Source of the DNA: JBCBSS01 sp039819065
GTDB taxonomy: Bacteria; Bacteroidota; Bacteroidia; Cytophagales; Cyclobacteriaceae
DNA length: 32,462 nucleotides
Assembly (NCBI GenBank): GCA_039819065.1
Contig: JBCBSS010000090.1
Coordinates: forward strand, 1 to 32,462
Direction of reading: 5' to 3'
Shown here: one piece after another, positions 16,715 through 24,121 of the stretch
Layout of the letters: every line of letters begins with the position of its first letter
Numbering within the stretch: the stretch's first letter is position 1
Position numbers and translations under genes: made by a program
Notes under the pieces: generated by a model
Database searches by the model: none
The model's input: the letters and a program-made list of their open reading frames with translations, nothing else
Told to the model about the DNA's origin: nothing

Positions 16715-17113
16715 ATGTCACAATTTAAGAACACTAATTCGGAAAATGTATTTCTCGATGGCTACGATGTTGTAAGTTATTTCTCAGATAGTCCTGCCAA
16801 GGGGACTGCTGAAATATCGTTAGAACATGAAGGTGCTACATTCTATTTTTCGTCCACTGAGAACCTGGATCGGTTTAAAGCTGATCCGGCCGGTTTCATG
16901 CCACAATATGGTGGCTATTGTGCTACCGCTACCTCGGAAGGTAAGCTGGTACCAGTAGACCCTGAAAACTTTAAAATTACTGACGGGCGTCTCTTCTTAT
17001 TCTATCGCAATGGTGATGAAGATACCATGCCTATGTGGAATGATGATGAGCAGGCGCGCATGGCCAAAGCTGATGCATTCTGGAGCAAAGGAGAGTTGGA
17101 AATGATGGCTTAG
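16715..17113 (+). CDS. YHS domain protein
   Basis: 132 residues. Residues 11-70 fit the YHS domain: VFLDGYDVVSYFSDSPAKG, HEGATFYFSSTENLDRFKADPAGFMPQYGGYCA, including Cys69. The C-terminal part holds a LFLFYRNGDED strand and an acidic helix. YHS domains are thought to bind metals or sit next to metal handling, but many stand-alone members have no known role. No signal peptide, so cytoplasmic. Its position opposite an AraC regulator suggests inducible expression. A nested inverted repeat follows the stop at 17130. Confidence 0.85.
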   Translation: MSQFKNTNSENVFLDGYDVVSYFSDSPAKGTAEISLEHEGATFYFSSTENLDRFKADPAGFMPQYGGYCATATSEGKLVPVDPENFKITDGRLFLFYRNGDEDTMPMWNDDEQARMAKADAFWSKGELEMMA

Positions 17114-17129
17114 CTTGAGCATTTTTAGA

Positions 17130-17202
17130 AGGCTGTCTCAAAAGCCGATGTAGGTGTCATCCCGACTTGTCGGGATCGAAAAGACAGCTTTTGAGGCAGC
17201 CT
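17130..17202. repeat. Nested inverted repeat with IS-end-like arms
   Basis: Outer arms aggctgtctcaaaagc (17130-17145) and gcttttgaggcagcct (17187-17202) differ at one pair. Inside is a perfect atcccga/tcgggat hairpin (17159-17176). The outer motif, ggctgtctcaaaa, resembles insertion-sequence ends that I recall from Bacteroidota. At 73 bases it may be an IS remnant, a MITE, or simply the terminator of the YHS gene. Confidence 0.5.
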
Positions 17203-17368
17203 CTTCATAAGCTTAGACTAGCATCCCTTCTACACGCTGACTGCATTCAACTATCAATTAACTACATATAATTTAAGTAATTGATTTCTAACACATTAAA
17301 TACGTATCATAGATAAAATCTATTAGACAAGAATGTGGGTCATTGCTACTCAAGTAGCGCATACTCAC

Positions 17369-18586
17369 TCACTTCAATAAATAACTTTTGGACACTGTAA
17401 CGGTGGCTTGATTACCATCGGACTTTATCACTTTAAGGCTTGCTTCGTCGGACTTGTTAAGCGCTTTTACCAGTGACCATAATGAATTACAAAGATCATC
17501 GGGCTGGAATTCCTTGCCGTTAATACTTACGATTTGGTCTCCTATTTCCAGGCCTGCCGCTTGCGCCATGGAGCCCTCATAGATAGGTCGGGCTGTGATC
17601 TTGTTTTGATGTGGAAAAATCGAAAATCCGAAAGTGCTGAAATCATGAGGCACATGTGGTTTCGCTTTTTGTGCTACAAATATTCTGTTACCCGGGAAGT
17701 CAAAGGTGACTACCCTACCCTTTAAATATTGTACGCCTAGCTTTGCTTTATCGTCGTGGCTCATATCAAAAACCACGTTCTCCATTTTTTCTTTACCCAC
17801 AGAAAACTCAGGTACTTTGACCATATAACCGGTCGTATCTTCGGCACCGAACGCGCCGACGTTACCAAGACCTCTTGCTGTCACGTATTTGATCCTGGAG
17901 TCCAACACACCCTCCCGTTCAGACTTAAGCAAGCTGGCATAAGGCAAGTCAAAAAAATCACCGGAACCGGTGTCAAACAATACGAAGGCAGTATTGCCTT
18001 TATTGACTTTTACCTGTATACCAGGCTTCTTAATACTGCTTAACTTTTTCATAGGTAGTACCTGACTTTTGCCAATGTCAGGCAGGCTATCTACCCTATT
18101 GGTTATTCTAATCACTTTGGCATCATGGTCGATTTGCCAAGCCGCCGCTCCCATCAGATTGGAGCCGATAATGCCATCAAAATCAAAGCACTTCAGTAGC
18201 GTGACTTTGTTGTAATCAATAACGGCTGTATTCACATTACTGAAGGTCAATTCTCCGATTTCCAATTTCTTAAGCTTACCCCAATAGGCTTTGCCGCGTT
18301 GCGAGTTAACCGACCCCATATTGCTAACCCGGCGCACTTTAAAATCAATCTCCTTGGCCAACTCCTTGGACAGGGTAAATGGTGCCCCTGTATCAATTAA
18401 GAACCGATAGTCTTTGCCTTTGATGGTAACCGTGGTGAACATCAGGTTACTCTGCGTCTCAATGGGAATGGTGCGCATGAAATAGGCTTCCTTCCCCTTC
18501 ATCAGAAATGACAAGAGTGCTACAGAAATAAGTGCGATTGAAAGCGCTAGCACTGATTTCCGCGTGAGGTGCTTTTTAAACGGCAT
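17369..18586 (-). CDS. Retropepsin-like aspartyl protease with PDZ domain
   Basis: 405 residues. A hydrophobic segment at 11-29 after a basic start is a signal anchor or signal peptide, placing the protein in the periplasm. Two catalytic DTG motifs are present, FLIDTGAPF (65-67) and VLFDTGSGD (205-207), each followed by a hydrophobic flap region (for example DFDGIIGSNLMG at 135-146). A duplicated, single-chain pepsin-like layout is implied. A PDZ domain occupies about 320-400 (GSMAQAAGLEIGDQIVSINGKEF). This architecture is common in Bacteroidota and presumably degrades or trims periplasmic or surface proteins; the substrate is unknown. It is transcribed alone, with no close same-strand neighbour. 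Confidence 0.88.
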   Translation of the reverse strand: MPFKKHLTRKSVLALSIALISVALLSFLMKGKEAYFMRTIPIETQSNLMFTTVTIKGKDYRFLIDTGAPFTLSKELAKEIDFKVRRVSNMGSVNSQRGKAYWGKLKKLEIGELTFSNVNTAVIDYNKVTLLKCFDFDGIIGSNLMGAAAWQIDHDAKVIRITNRVDSLPDIGKSQVLPMKKLSSIKKPGIQVKVNKGNTAFVLFDTGSGDFFDLPYASLLKSEREGVLDSRIKYVTARGLGNVGAFGAEDTTGYMVKVPEFSVGKEKMENVVFDMSHDDKAKLGVQYLKGRVVTFDFPGNRIFVAQKAKPHVPHDFSTFGFSIFPHQNKITARPIYEGSMAQAAGLEIGDQIVSINGKEFQPDDLCNSLWSLVKALNKSDEASLKVIKSDGNQATVTVSKSYLLK

Positions 18587-18701
18587 AGGGTTTTAGTTTA
18601 CCTTTTAAGATACGCATTTGCCAGGAAAGTTGAAGGGAAATTCAAGGCTAACGGACCAATTTAGGTCTTCACATTGATACAGTACTACATTTCTTTCTGA
18701 A

Positions 18702-18724
18702 AGTCCTGTAATAGAAACAGGACT
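18702..18724 (-). terminator. Possible terminator downstream of the HxlR gene
   Basis: Perfect eight-base arms agtcctgt (18702-18709) and acaggact (18717-18724) surround a seven-base loop, about 145 bases beyond the HxlR stop. The following T tract on the minus strand is poor, so this is tentative. Confidence 0.35.
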
Positions 18725-18867
18725 GGGGAAACACCTTACTTCGCCTTACAGCGCATAGAAAACAATATGAAATTTCAATGAAGTTTAACTGGCATTCTAC
18801 AAGGAGTGAGTAATCCTACTAGCTCTTCTTTGATTGTGTTTTTCTAAAAGCTGTACAGTAATCACTC

Positions 18868-19233
18868 TCAATCATTGATCGATACAATCCGGCATTGTTC
18901 AAACTGAATTTCATCGAAAGTATCGAAAGTCCAGTCGCTCAGTGACTTTAAAACGGGAAGCAAAGCTTTGCCACTCTCCGAGAGTGAGTACTCCACACGC
19001 GGTGGAATTTCAGCAAACTTCTCTCTGATAATGAGGCCATCTTCTTCAAGCTCTTTCAACTGTTCTGTCAATACCTTCTTGGAAATGGTAGGGGTATGCA
19101 TCAATAGTTTTCCAAAACGCATACTTCCATTCGCAAGCAGGTAAATAATGATGGGTTTCCATTTGCCACCGATGATGTTCATCGCATGTACCAAAGAACA
19201 CAAATTCGGATTATCGATAATCTTTCTTCCCAT
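18868..19233 (-). CDS. HxlR family transcriptional regulator
   Basis: 121 residues with the full HxlR/YodB winged helix: IIGGKWKPIIIYLLANGSMRFGKLL, then TISKKVLTEQLKELEEDGLIIREKF and the wing IPPRVEYSLSESGKALLPVL. Cys12 sits just before the conserved IGGKWK segment, the place of the redox-sensing cysteine in YodB, HypR and QorR; a second Cys is near 114. It is divergent from the MdaB-like gene at 19341 across about 107 bases, so it very probably controls the redox genes 19341-21915. Inducers in related systems are quinones, diamide or aldehydes; that is inference for this one. Confidence 0.9.
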   Translation of the reverse strand: MGRKIIDNPNLCSLVHAMNIIGGKWKPIIIYLLANGSMRFGKLLMHTPTISKKVLTEQLKELEEDGLIIREKFAEIPPRVEYSLSESGKALLPVLKSLSDWTFDTFDEIQFEQCRIVSIND

Positions 19234-19340
19234 AAGTCACCTTTAGGTTACCACTAATTTCGTCTGTTTCTAATGCAATAGTTTCAAATATAAACCTTTT
19301 ATAGTTCATTTACGAAACAATTAAACAATGACATACTCAA

Positions 19341-19934
19341 ATGAAAAAAATACTAATCATTAATGGACACCAATACTACCCTTTTGCTGAGGGCAAATTG
19401 AACAAAACGTTGGTGGATAAAGCAGTCGATTTACTAGGTGCATCTGATTTCGAGATAAAAATGACCGTGACAGAGAAGGCCTATGATGTCGAAGAAGAAC
19501 TGGAAAAATTCCAATGGGCAGACATTGTGTTTCTACAAACACCACTTAACTGGATGGGCATGACCTGGAGCTTCAAAAAATACCTTGATGAAGTATTGAC
19601 TGCCGGCATGATGGGGAAGCTGTCGAATGGTGATGGTAGAACGAAAGAGGCCCCGAAAAAGAACTATGGATTAGGTGGCCTTTTGAAGGGTAAATACATG
19701 ATGTCGGTCACAGCCAACGCACCCAAAGAGGCATTCAACAACCCTAATGAGAAGTTTTTTGACGGAATAAGCGAGGATCAATTATTACTCCCTATGCATT
19801 TAAACTTTAAATGGTTTGGGCTGGCGCCTTTGAAAACATTCTTTTCCTACGACGTGATGAAAAACCCTGATGTGGAGAACGATTTCATCCGATTTGAAAA
19901 GCATTTAAAAGAAGAACTAATAGAAAAAGTATAA
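19341..19934 (+). CDS. mdaB: MdaB-like NAD(P)H:quinone oxidoreductase
   Basis: 197 residues with a flavodoxin-like fold. The opening KKILIINGHQYYPFAEGKLN, the segment WADIVFLQTPLNWMGMTWSFKKYLDEVLTAGMM, and the later LKGKYMMSVTANAPKEAF are characteristic of MdaB (modulator of drug activity B). MdaB is an FAD-dependent enzyme that reduces quinones by two electrons and so avoids semiquinone radicals. It is cytoplasmic. It is first in a plus-strand run, two bases before the peroxiredoxin-like gene, and divergent from an HxlR regulator. In Escherichia coli mdaB is paired with ygiN, and a YgiN-like gene is also present here at 20782. Confidence 0.88.
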   Translation: MKKILIINGHQYYPFAEGKLNKTLVDKAVDLLGASDFEIKMTVTEKAYDVEEELEKFQWADIVFLQTPLNWMGMTWSFKKYLDEVLTAGMMGKLSNGDGRTKEAPKKNYGLGGLLKGKYMMSVTANAPKEAFNNPNEKFFDGISEDQLLLPMHLNFKWFGLAPLKTFFSYDVMKNPDVENDFIRFEKHLKEELIEKV

Positions 19935-19936
19935 TC

Positions 19937-20596
19937 ATGACATTGCAAGAAAGACTTGATAAGCTAAAAGTGAAAATTGAAGGTAGAATGCCTTCTGAGT
20001 ATGTAGAAATCATGCATGAATCTACCAGAAGCCTTGAAGATTCGGGCATGGGAGATGGCGTTTTAAAGGTTGGGGATAAAGCTCCTGTCTTTGAACTACC
20101 GAACCAAAATGGTCAACTGATTTCGAGCGAACAGCTTTTGAAAAATGGCCCCTTGATCATCACGTTCTACCGTGGTATCTGGTGCCCCTATTGTAATACA
20201 GACTTAGCGTACCTCAAACGATATGAAGATCAGGTAAAGGATATGGGGGCAACCATGGTAAGTATCTCACCTCAGACATCCAATTTCAATCTTCAGATCA
20301 TCGAGCAACAACGTTTGGGTTTTGATCTTTTAAGCGATGCACAAAATGATATAGCAGCGGCTTTTGGGCTTAGATGGGAGATGGTAGATCCATTGCGTTC
20401 GCTGTATAACGATAACTTCAGGGTCAGCTTGCCTTCATACAATGGGGACGATTCATGGACGCTACCAGTACCGGCAAGGTTCATCATTGAGACTGATGGT
20501 ATCATTAAGTATGCGGAGTACTCAATCGATTATACCAAGCGCCCCAATCCAGATGTACTTATCAATGAGTTACAAACCTTAAGCGCTGTTAGGTAA
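19937..20596 (+). CDS. Peroxiredoxin-like (AhpC/TSA) family protein
   Basis: 219 residues with a thioredoxin fold. The core is VGDKAPVFELPNQNG at about 45-59 followed by LIITFYRGIWCPYCNTDL, with Cys83 and Cys86. Cys83 would be the peroxidatic residue and the CPYC spacing also resembles a thioredoxin-type pair. Then MVSISPQ and FDLLSDAQNDIAAAFGL follow as usual in this family. The N-terminal ~40 residues are a helical extension. It presumably reduces peroxides in the cytoplasm. It starts two bases after the MdaB-like gene, so both are co-transcribed. Its TAA overlaps the ATG of the aldehyde dehydrogenase remnant by one base (TAATG). Confidence 0.88.
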   Translation: MTLQERLDKLKVKIEGRMPSEYVEIMHESTRSLEDSGMGDGVLKVGDKAPVFELPNQNGQLISSEQLLKNGPLIITFYRGIWCPYCNTDLAYLKRYEDQVKDMGATMVSISPQTSNFNLQIIEQQRLGFDLLSDAQNDIAAAFGLRWEMVDPLRSLYNDNFRVSLPSYNGDDSWTLPVPARFIIETDGIIKYAEYSIDYTKRPNPDVLINELQTLSAVR

Positions 20597-20745
20597 TGGC
20601 AGCAGATCAGTTAGAAGCCGGGATGGTTGGCATCAATAAAACAGCCGGCTCGAGTCCTTGGGTCGGTGCAAAACAAAGTGGCTTTGGATATCATGGGTCA
20701 GTCGATGGACACCGGCAGTTTGCCCAATTGAAAGTGACCACCTAA
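20596..20745 (+). pseudogene. Remnant of an aldehyde dehydrogenase (C-terminal 49 residues)
   Basis: A 49-codon frame reading MAADQLEAGMVGIN, PWVGAKQSGFGYHG and DGHRQFAQLKVTT. This is the C-terminal end of the succinate-semialdehyde/NAD-dependent aldehyde dehydrogenase family, where the PxGGxKxSGxG-type segment contacts the active site. The ~400 residues with the nucleotide fold, catalytic Glu and Cys are missing. It begins at an ATG overlapping the preceding stop, so it may still be translated, but it cannot be an active enzyme. It suggests that a full aldehyde dehydrogenase once stood in this redox operon and was deleted. Confidence 0.8.
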
Positions 20746-20781
20746 AAGCCTTACAATTAGCAACATAATTCACTTACAGTC

Positions 20782-21078
20782 ATGAGTAAACCAATTTATG
20801 TAGTCGCCGAACTAACGGCACAAGAGGGAAAGTTTGACGAGATGAATCAGATTTTTCAAGCGCTAGCGAACGAATCCAGGAAAGAGCCTGGAGCCGTGGA
20901 GTACTTCTTCATTGAAGATCAAAGTAAACCCAATACGCTTCTTTCTATAGAAAAATGGGAAAACGAAACCGAGGAATCCAAACATTGGCAGACACCACAC
21001 CTTGCCAAGGCTTTAGAGCAAGCCAAAGAGGTACTGAGTGGTGAACCGACTATCCACAAAGGTTTCCAGGTAATCTAA
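20782..21078 (+). CDS. YgiN-like quinol monooxygenase (ABM domain)
   Basis: 98 residues, one antibiotic biosynthesis monooxygenase (ABM) ferredoxin-like fold. It opens with IYVVAELTAQEGKFDEMNQIFQAL, continues with EPGAVEYFFIEDQ and SIEKWENETEESKHWQTPHLAKAL, in which the His of the HxxxPH-type segment is typical. Members such as YgiN act on quinols without a bound metal or flavin. Together with the MdaB-like gene it could form a quinone redox cycle, as proposed for E. coli. It lies 36 bases after the aldehyde dehydrogenase remnant and 30 before the SDR gene, on the same strand. Confidence 0.87.
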   Translation: MSKPIYVVAELTAQEGKFDEMNQIFQALANESRKEPGAVEYFFIEDQSKPNTLLSIEKWENETEESKHWQTPHLAKALEQAKEVLSGEPTIHKGFQVI

Positions 21079-21108
21079 TTCAACACACAAATTCTTATTT
21101 GAAAAATC

Positions 21109-21915
21109 ATGAGCAAAACAATTTTAATGACCGGTGCAGGGTCAGGTTTCGGCGAAGGAGTCGTATTAGGACTTGCCAAACAAGGGCATAAAGTAATCGC
21201 CACCGTTGAAAACTGGCCGCAGAAGTCTTATCTAATCAATAGGGCCAAAGAGGAAAACGTAGACCTTATAGTAGAAAAGCTAGACTACACAGATAACGAC
21301 GATATTGACGCAATTGTGAAAAAGTATGGCGATCAAGTTGATGTCGTAAGCTTAAATGCAGCTACAGGCGAAACAGGTCCTATTGCGGAAATTCCTGTAA
21401 AACGAATCAAGCGCGTTTTTGAGATCAATGTATTTCAGACCATCGAAATAGCGCAGCGATTTGCAAAGATCTTTGTACCCAAGAAAAAGGGGAAAATCAT
21501 CTTTACTTCTTCAATTGCAGGTTTCTTTACATTTGAATTTTTGGGACCATATGTAGCTTCTAAACATGCATTGGAAGGTTTGGTGCAGACGTTGGAATTA
21601 GAATTGAAAGGTACGGGTGTTACCGTAGCAACCATTAACCCAGGTCCGTTCAGTACAGGGTTTAACCACCGCATGTACGATACATTCAAGCAGTGGATTG
21701 ATCCAGAAGTGAATTTCACAGACCCCAAAGCGATACAAAAGGTGCAGGACTTATTCGTAGATGGTGGTGTAGAATTTGACCCACAAGGAATGATTGACGT
21801 AATGATTGAAAAGATTCCTGCTGACAAACACAGCTTCAGAAATGTATACCCGGAAGAAGTTTTAAAAGATGTAAATGAGTATCAAGCATCGCTTTGGAAT
21901 AAACAAGTCGGGTAA
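21109..21915 (+). CDS. Short-chain dehydrogenase/reductase (SDR)
   Basis: 268 residues of the classical SDR family. The nucleotide-binding motif TGAGSGFG is at 8-15, the NAA motif at 83-85 (NAATG), the catalytic Ser at 134-135 and the YxxxK pair is Tyr148/Lys152 in YVASKHALEG. It reduces or oxidises a carbonyl/alcohol with NAD(P)H; the substrate is not readable. It is the last gene of the redox run and probably shares the HxlR control. A role in clearing reactive aldehydes or ketones fits the neighbours. It converges with the cyclase gene, with a hairpin at 21944 between. Confidence 0.88.
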   Translation: MSKTILMTGAGSGFGEGVVLGLAKQGHKVIATVENWPQKSYLINRAKEENVDLIVEKLDYTDNDDIDAIVKKYGDQVDVVSLNAATGETGPIAEIPVKRIKRVFEINVFQTIEIAQRFAKIFVPKKKGKIIFTSSIAGFFTFEFLGPYVASKHALEGLVQTLELELKGTGVTVATINPGPFSTGFNHRMYDTFKQWIDPEVNFTDPKAIQKVQDLFVDGGVEFDPQGMIDVMIEKIPADKHSFRNVYPEEVLKDVNEYQASLWNKQVG

Positions 21916-21943
21916 GGCTTTTCCTTGAAATATGCTAGTCAAC

Positions 21944-21975
21944 AAGCTGAGGGTAGAGATACGCTCAGCTTTGTT
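21944..21975. terminator. Probable terminator after the SDR gene
   Basis: Perfect arms aagctgag (21944-21951) and ctcagctt (21964-21971) close a 12-base loop, followed by tttgtt. It lies between the convergent SDR and cyclase genes, 29 bases after the SDR stop. Confidence 0.6.
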
Positions 21976-22070
21976 ACCCTAACCTTAGTGATAAGACAAG
22001 CTTGCACGCCATACTTTCTACAGGGTCAAAGACAAAACACCTGCTTCAACAAAAGCGTGCCTACCTTTCG

Positions 22071-24005
22071 TTAGGCTACCTGAACGATCTTGATGGGGTC
22101 TTTGCGCCCCTTCACATTCACTTCCTTGAAGTTAGGCTCTGGCTTCTCGGGGCAGCTCAATTGGTCAAATACCTCTTCGGAGATAAGTAGTTGAGAATTG
22201 AAATTTTTGTTAAGCTGTTCGATTCTAGCCGCTATGATTACGGTATTACCCGTAATAGAATATTGCTTTCTTTCGTCCGTTCCTACGTTACCCGTCACCA
22301 CCTGTCCAGCATGGAGTCCTATACCAATTCGCGTGGCAGGTATTTGGTTATCAGCGCTGCGCTTGTTCACTTCGTCTATGATCTTTCTGGCCGATTCGTA
22401 AGCATTGTCACAATCTCTACCGGTGCTCACTGGGGCACCAAAAGTAGCCATGAAGCCATCACCCATGAATTGGTTGATGATACCCCCGTGCTCGTTGATG
22501 ATATCGATCATGAAACCAAAGACATCATTTTGGTACTGGATAATCTCTTCCGGTTCCCTCACTTCAGCAAACGGAGTGAAACCTCTGATATCCAAAAACA
22601 TGATGCACACAAACTTGCGACTCACTTCTTTACCAGGTGTATCAGTCAACAACGCATCGGCTACAGCGCCCGACACCTGTTGATGAAGCAATGTCTTTAT
22701 TTTCTTCTCGGCTGTGGCTAGTTCGCTTTGCGCCACTTCTAAGTCATCGTAGGCCACTTTGAGGTGGTTATGGGCACGCTTTCTGTTGCGAAACAGGAAA
22801 TACAACGCCGCAGCCAGGCAGGTCAGCAATAGTGCACCTATGATCAGGTGATTACGCAACCTTTTCTGCTCGACCAATGCAGCTTCATTTCTGGCTATTT
22901 CGAGTTCTTGTACTTCTTGCTCCTGCTTTAACAGCATAATCTCCCGAGCCTTAGTATCAATTTGGTGGTTTTTCTCCAGTAGTTCGAGCTCTTCTTGATT
23001 GAGCTTTTCATTGACGGCCAGATACAACTTATAGTAGTCCAATGACTTTTTGTAATCCTTTTGTTCCTCGAATGTCTGTGCCAACTGCTTCAAAGAATCC
23101 CTTTGCCCGATATCCTCCCTCAGGCTCTCCGGTAATGCTATCGGCTCATCGGGAGCCACCGCAATGCCCGCATCGCCAAGCTCTTGTTTAAACTCATCGA
23201 TAAGGCCATCTATCTTTTCTTGATTCAATGCCTGTCCCAGTGAATCACTGGCTTTTGCCTTATTCTCCCCTATCTGCTTGTAGAGCGCCAGTGCTTCTTT
23301 GTAGTTACCCGCTTTTTGGTGCAGACTGGCAATTTTGGAACGTAAAAGCGCTACTTTCTCGACATCACCTTGATCGGACAGCAGGTTGAGGGCTTTCTCA
23401 TATTGAGCAATGGCCTTCTCGTAATTACCACTTTTTTCGTACGATGAAGCGAGCTTAAGTGCCGTACTGATCGCAATATCTGAAGAGGTGTTGCCTATCT
23501 TTTCCTTCAAATTAATCTTACCTAATTGCCGCTTGAAAATGCCCTCCTTACCTAAGTCACCTTCGGCGGCGATCGAATCAATTTTCGCGAGGTAGAAATT
23601 GGCGTCATCCACACCTTTGCTGTACAATACTTCCCTGGACAGCTCAAGTCCCGATTCGAAGGTATTCTTGGCATCGAGATAGCTCCCTTTAGCGTAGAAT
23701 GCCCGACCAAGCAGCACATAAGCTTCTGGCCTCAAATAATAATCAGCTACTGCGATGTCTACGTTGTCAGGCTTGATGATATTATCGGCTAATGTCCTGG
23801 CCTTTTTCGCGTTTGGTAGCGCTTTTCTGGATTCGGCGTCAAGGTATAATGAAGTGATTTCGTTCATGACCTGTAGTCTTTCCTGACCGTGAACGTCGTC
23901 AACCACCTTGGACAAGGAGTCAACACGAGTCTTCTGGCTTTTGGCCTCAAGAGACACTAACCCTAGCAGCAGTACAAATAATATTTGACGCATTCTCATC
24001 GACAT
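22071..24005 (-). CDS. TPR-containing class III adenylate/guanylate cyclase with variant active site
   Basis: About 644 residues from the ATG at 24005. A GTG at 24014 and ATGs at 23999 and 23993 are alternatives; all give the same signal peptide (RQILFVLLLGLVSLEAKSQ). In numbering from the GTG: a periplasmic TPR array at about 95-330 (for example SYEKSGNYEKAIAQYEKALNLL), a coiled coil, one membrane helix near 389-408 (LIIGALLLTCLAAALYFLF), a second coiled coil, and a cyclase domain at 467-620. The metal aspartates Asp475 and Asp519 and Arg597 are present. The purine-selecting Lys and Asp read Gln515 and Asn590, and the transition-state Asn reads Ile593. It probably makes a cyclic nucleotide or senses one, coupled to periplasmic input. 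Confidence 0.88.
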   Translation of the reverse strand: MSMRMRQILFVLLLGLVSLEAKSQKTRVDSLSKVVDDVHGQERLQVMNEITSLYLDAESRKALPNAKKARTLADNIIKPDNVDIAVADYYLRPEAYVLLGRAFYAKGSYLDAKNTFESGLELSREVLYSKGVDDANFYLAKIDSIAAEGDLGKEGIFKRQLGKINLKEKIGNTSSDIAISTALKLASSYEKSGNYEKAIAQYEKALNLLSDQGDVEKVALLRSKIASLHQKAGNYKEALALYKQIGENKAKASDSLGQALNQEKIDGLIDEFKQELGDAGIAVAPDEPIALPESLREDIGQRDSLKQLAQTFEEQKDYKKSLDYYKLYLAVNEKLNQEELELLEKNHQIDTKAREIMLLKQEQEVQELEIARNEAALVEQKRLRNHLIIGALLLTCLAAALYFLFRNRKRAHNHLKVAYDDLEVAQSELATAEKKIKTLLHQQVSGAVADALLTDTPGKEVSRKFVCIMFLDIRGFTPFAEVREPEEIIQYQNDVFGFMIDIINEHGGIINQFMGDGFMATFGAPVSTGRDCDNAYESARKIIDEVNKRSADNQIPATRIGIGLHAGQVVTGNVGTDERKQYSITGNTVIIAARIEQLNKNFNSQLLISEEVFDQLSCPEKPEPNFKEVNVKGRKDPIKIVQVA

Positions 24006-24121
24006 CTTCCACACGTTTACTTGCTCCTTTACGGAATGGCAGGAGATATGGTTGGTATCCTATATTTCCTGAGGATGCAAAAGAAGATAAGCAAGATAAG
24101 ATTTAAACCTGAAATCCTTGA

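Noticed and set aside
21435..21827. 130-codon minus-strand frame inside the SDR gene
   Set aside because: Shadow of the SDR gene, whose motifs are all intact on the plus strand.
22191..22721. 176-codon plus-strand frame opposite the cyclase domain
   Set aside because: Antisense shadow; the minus strand carries the complete cyclase motifs.
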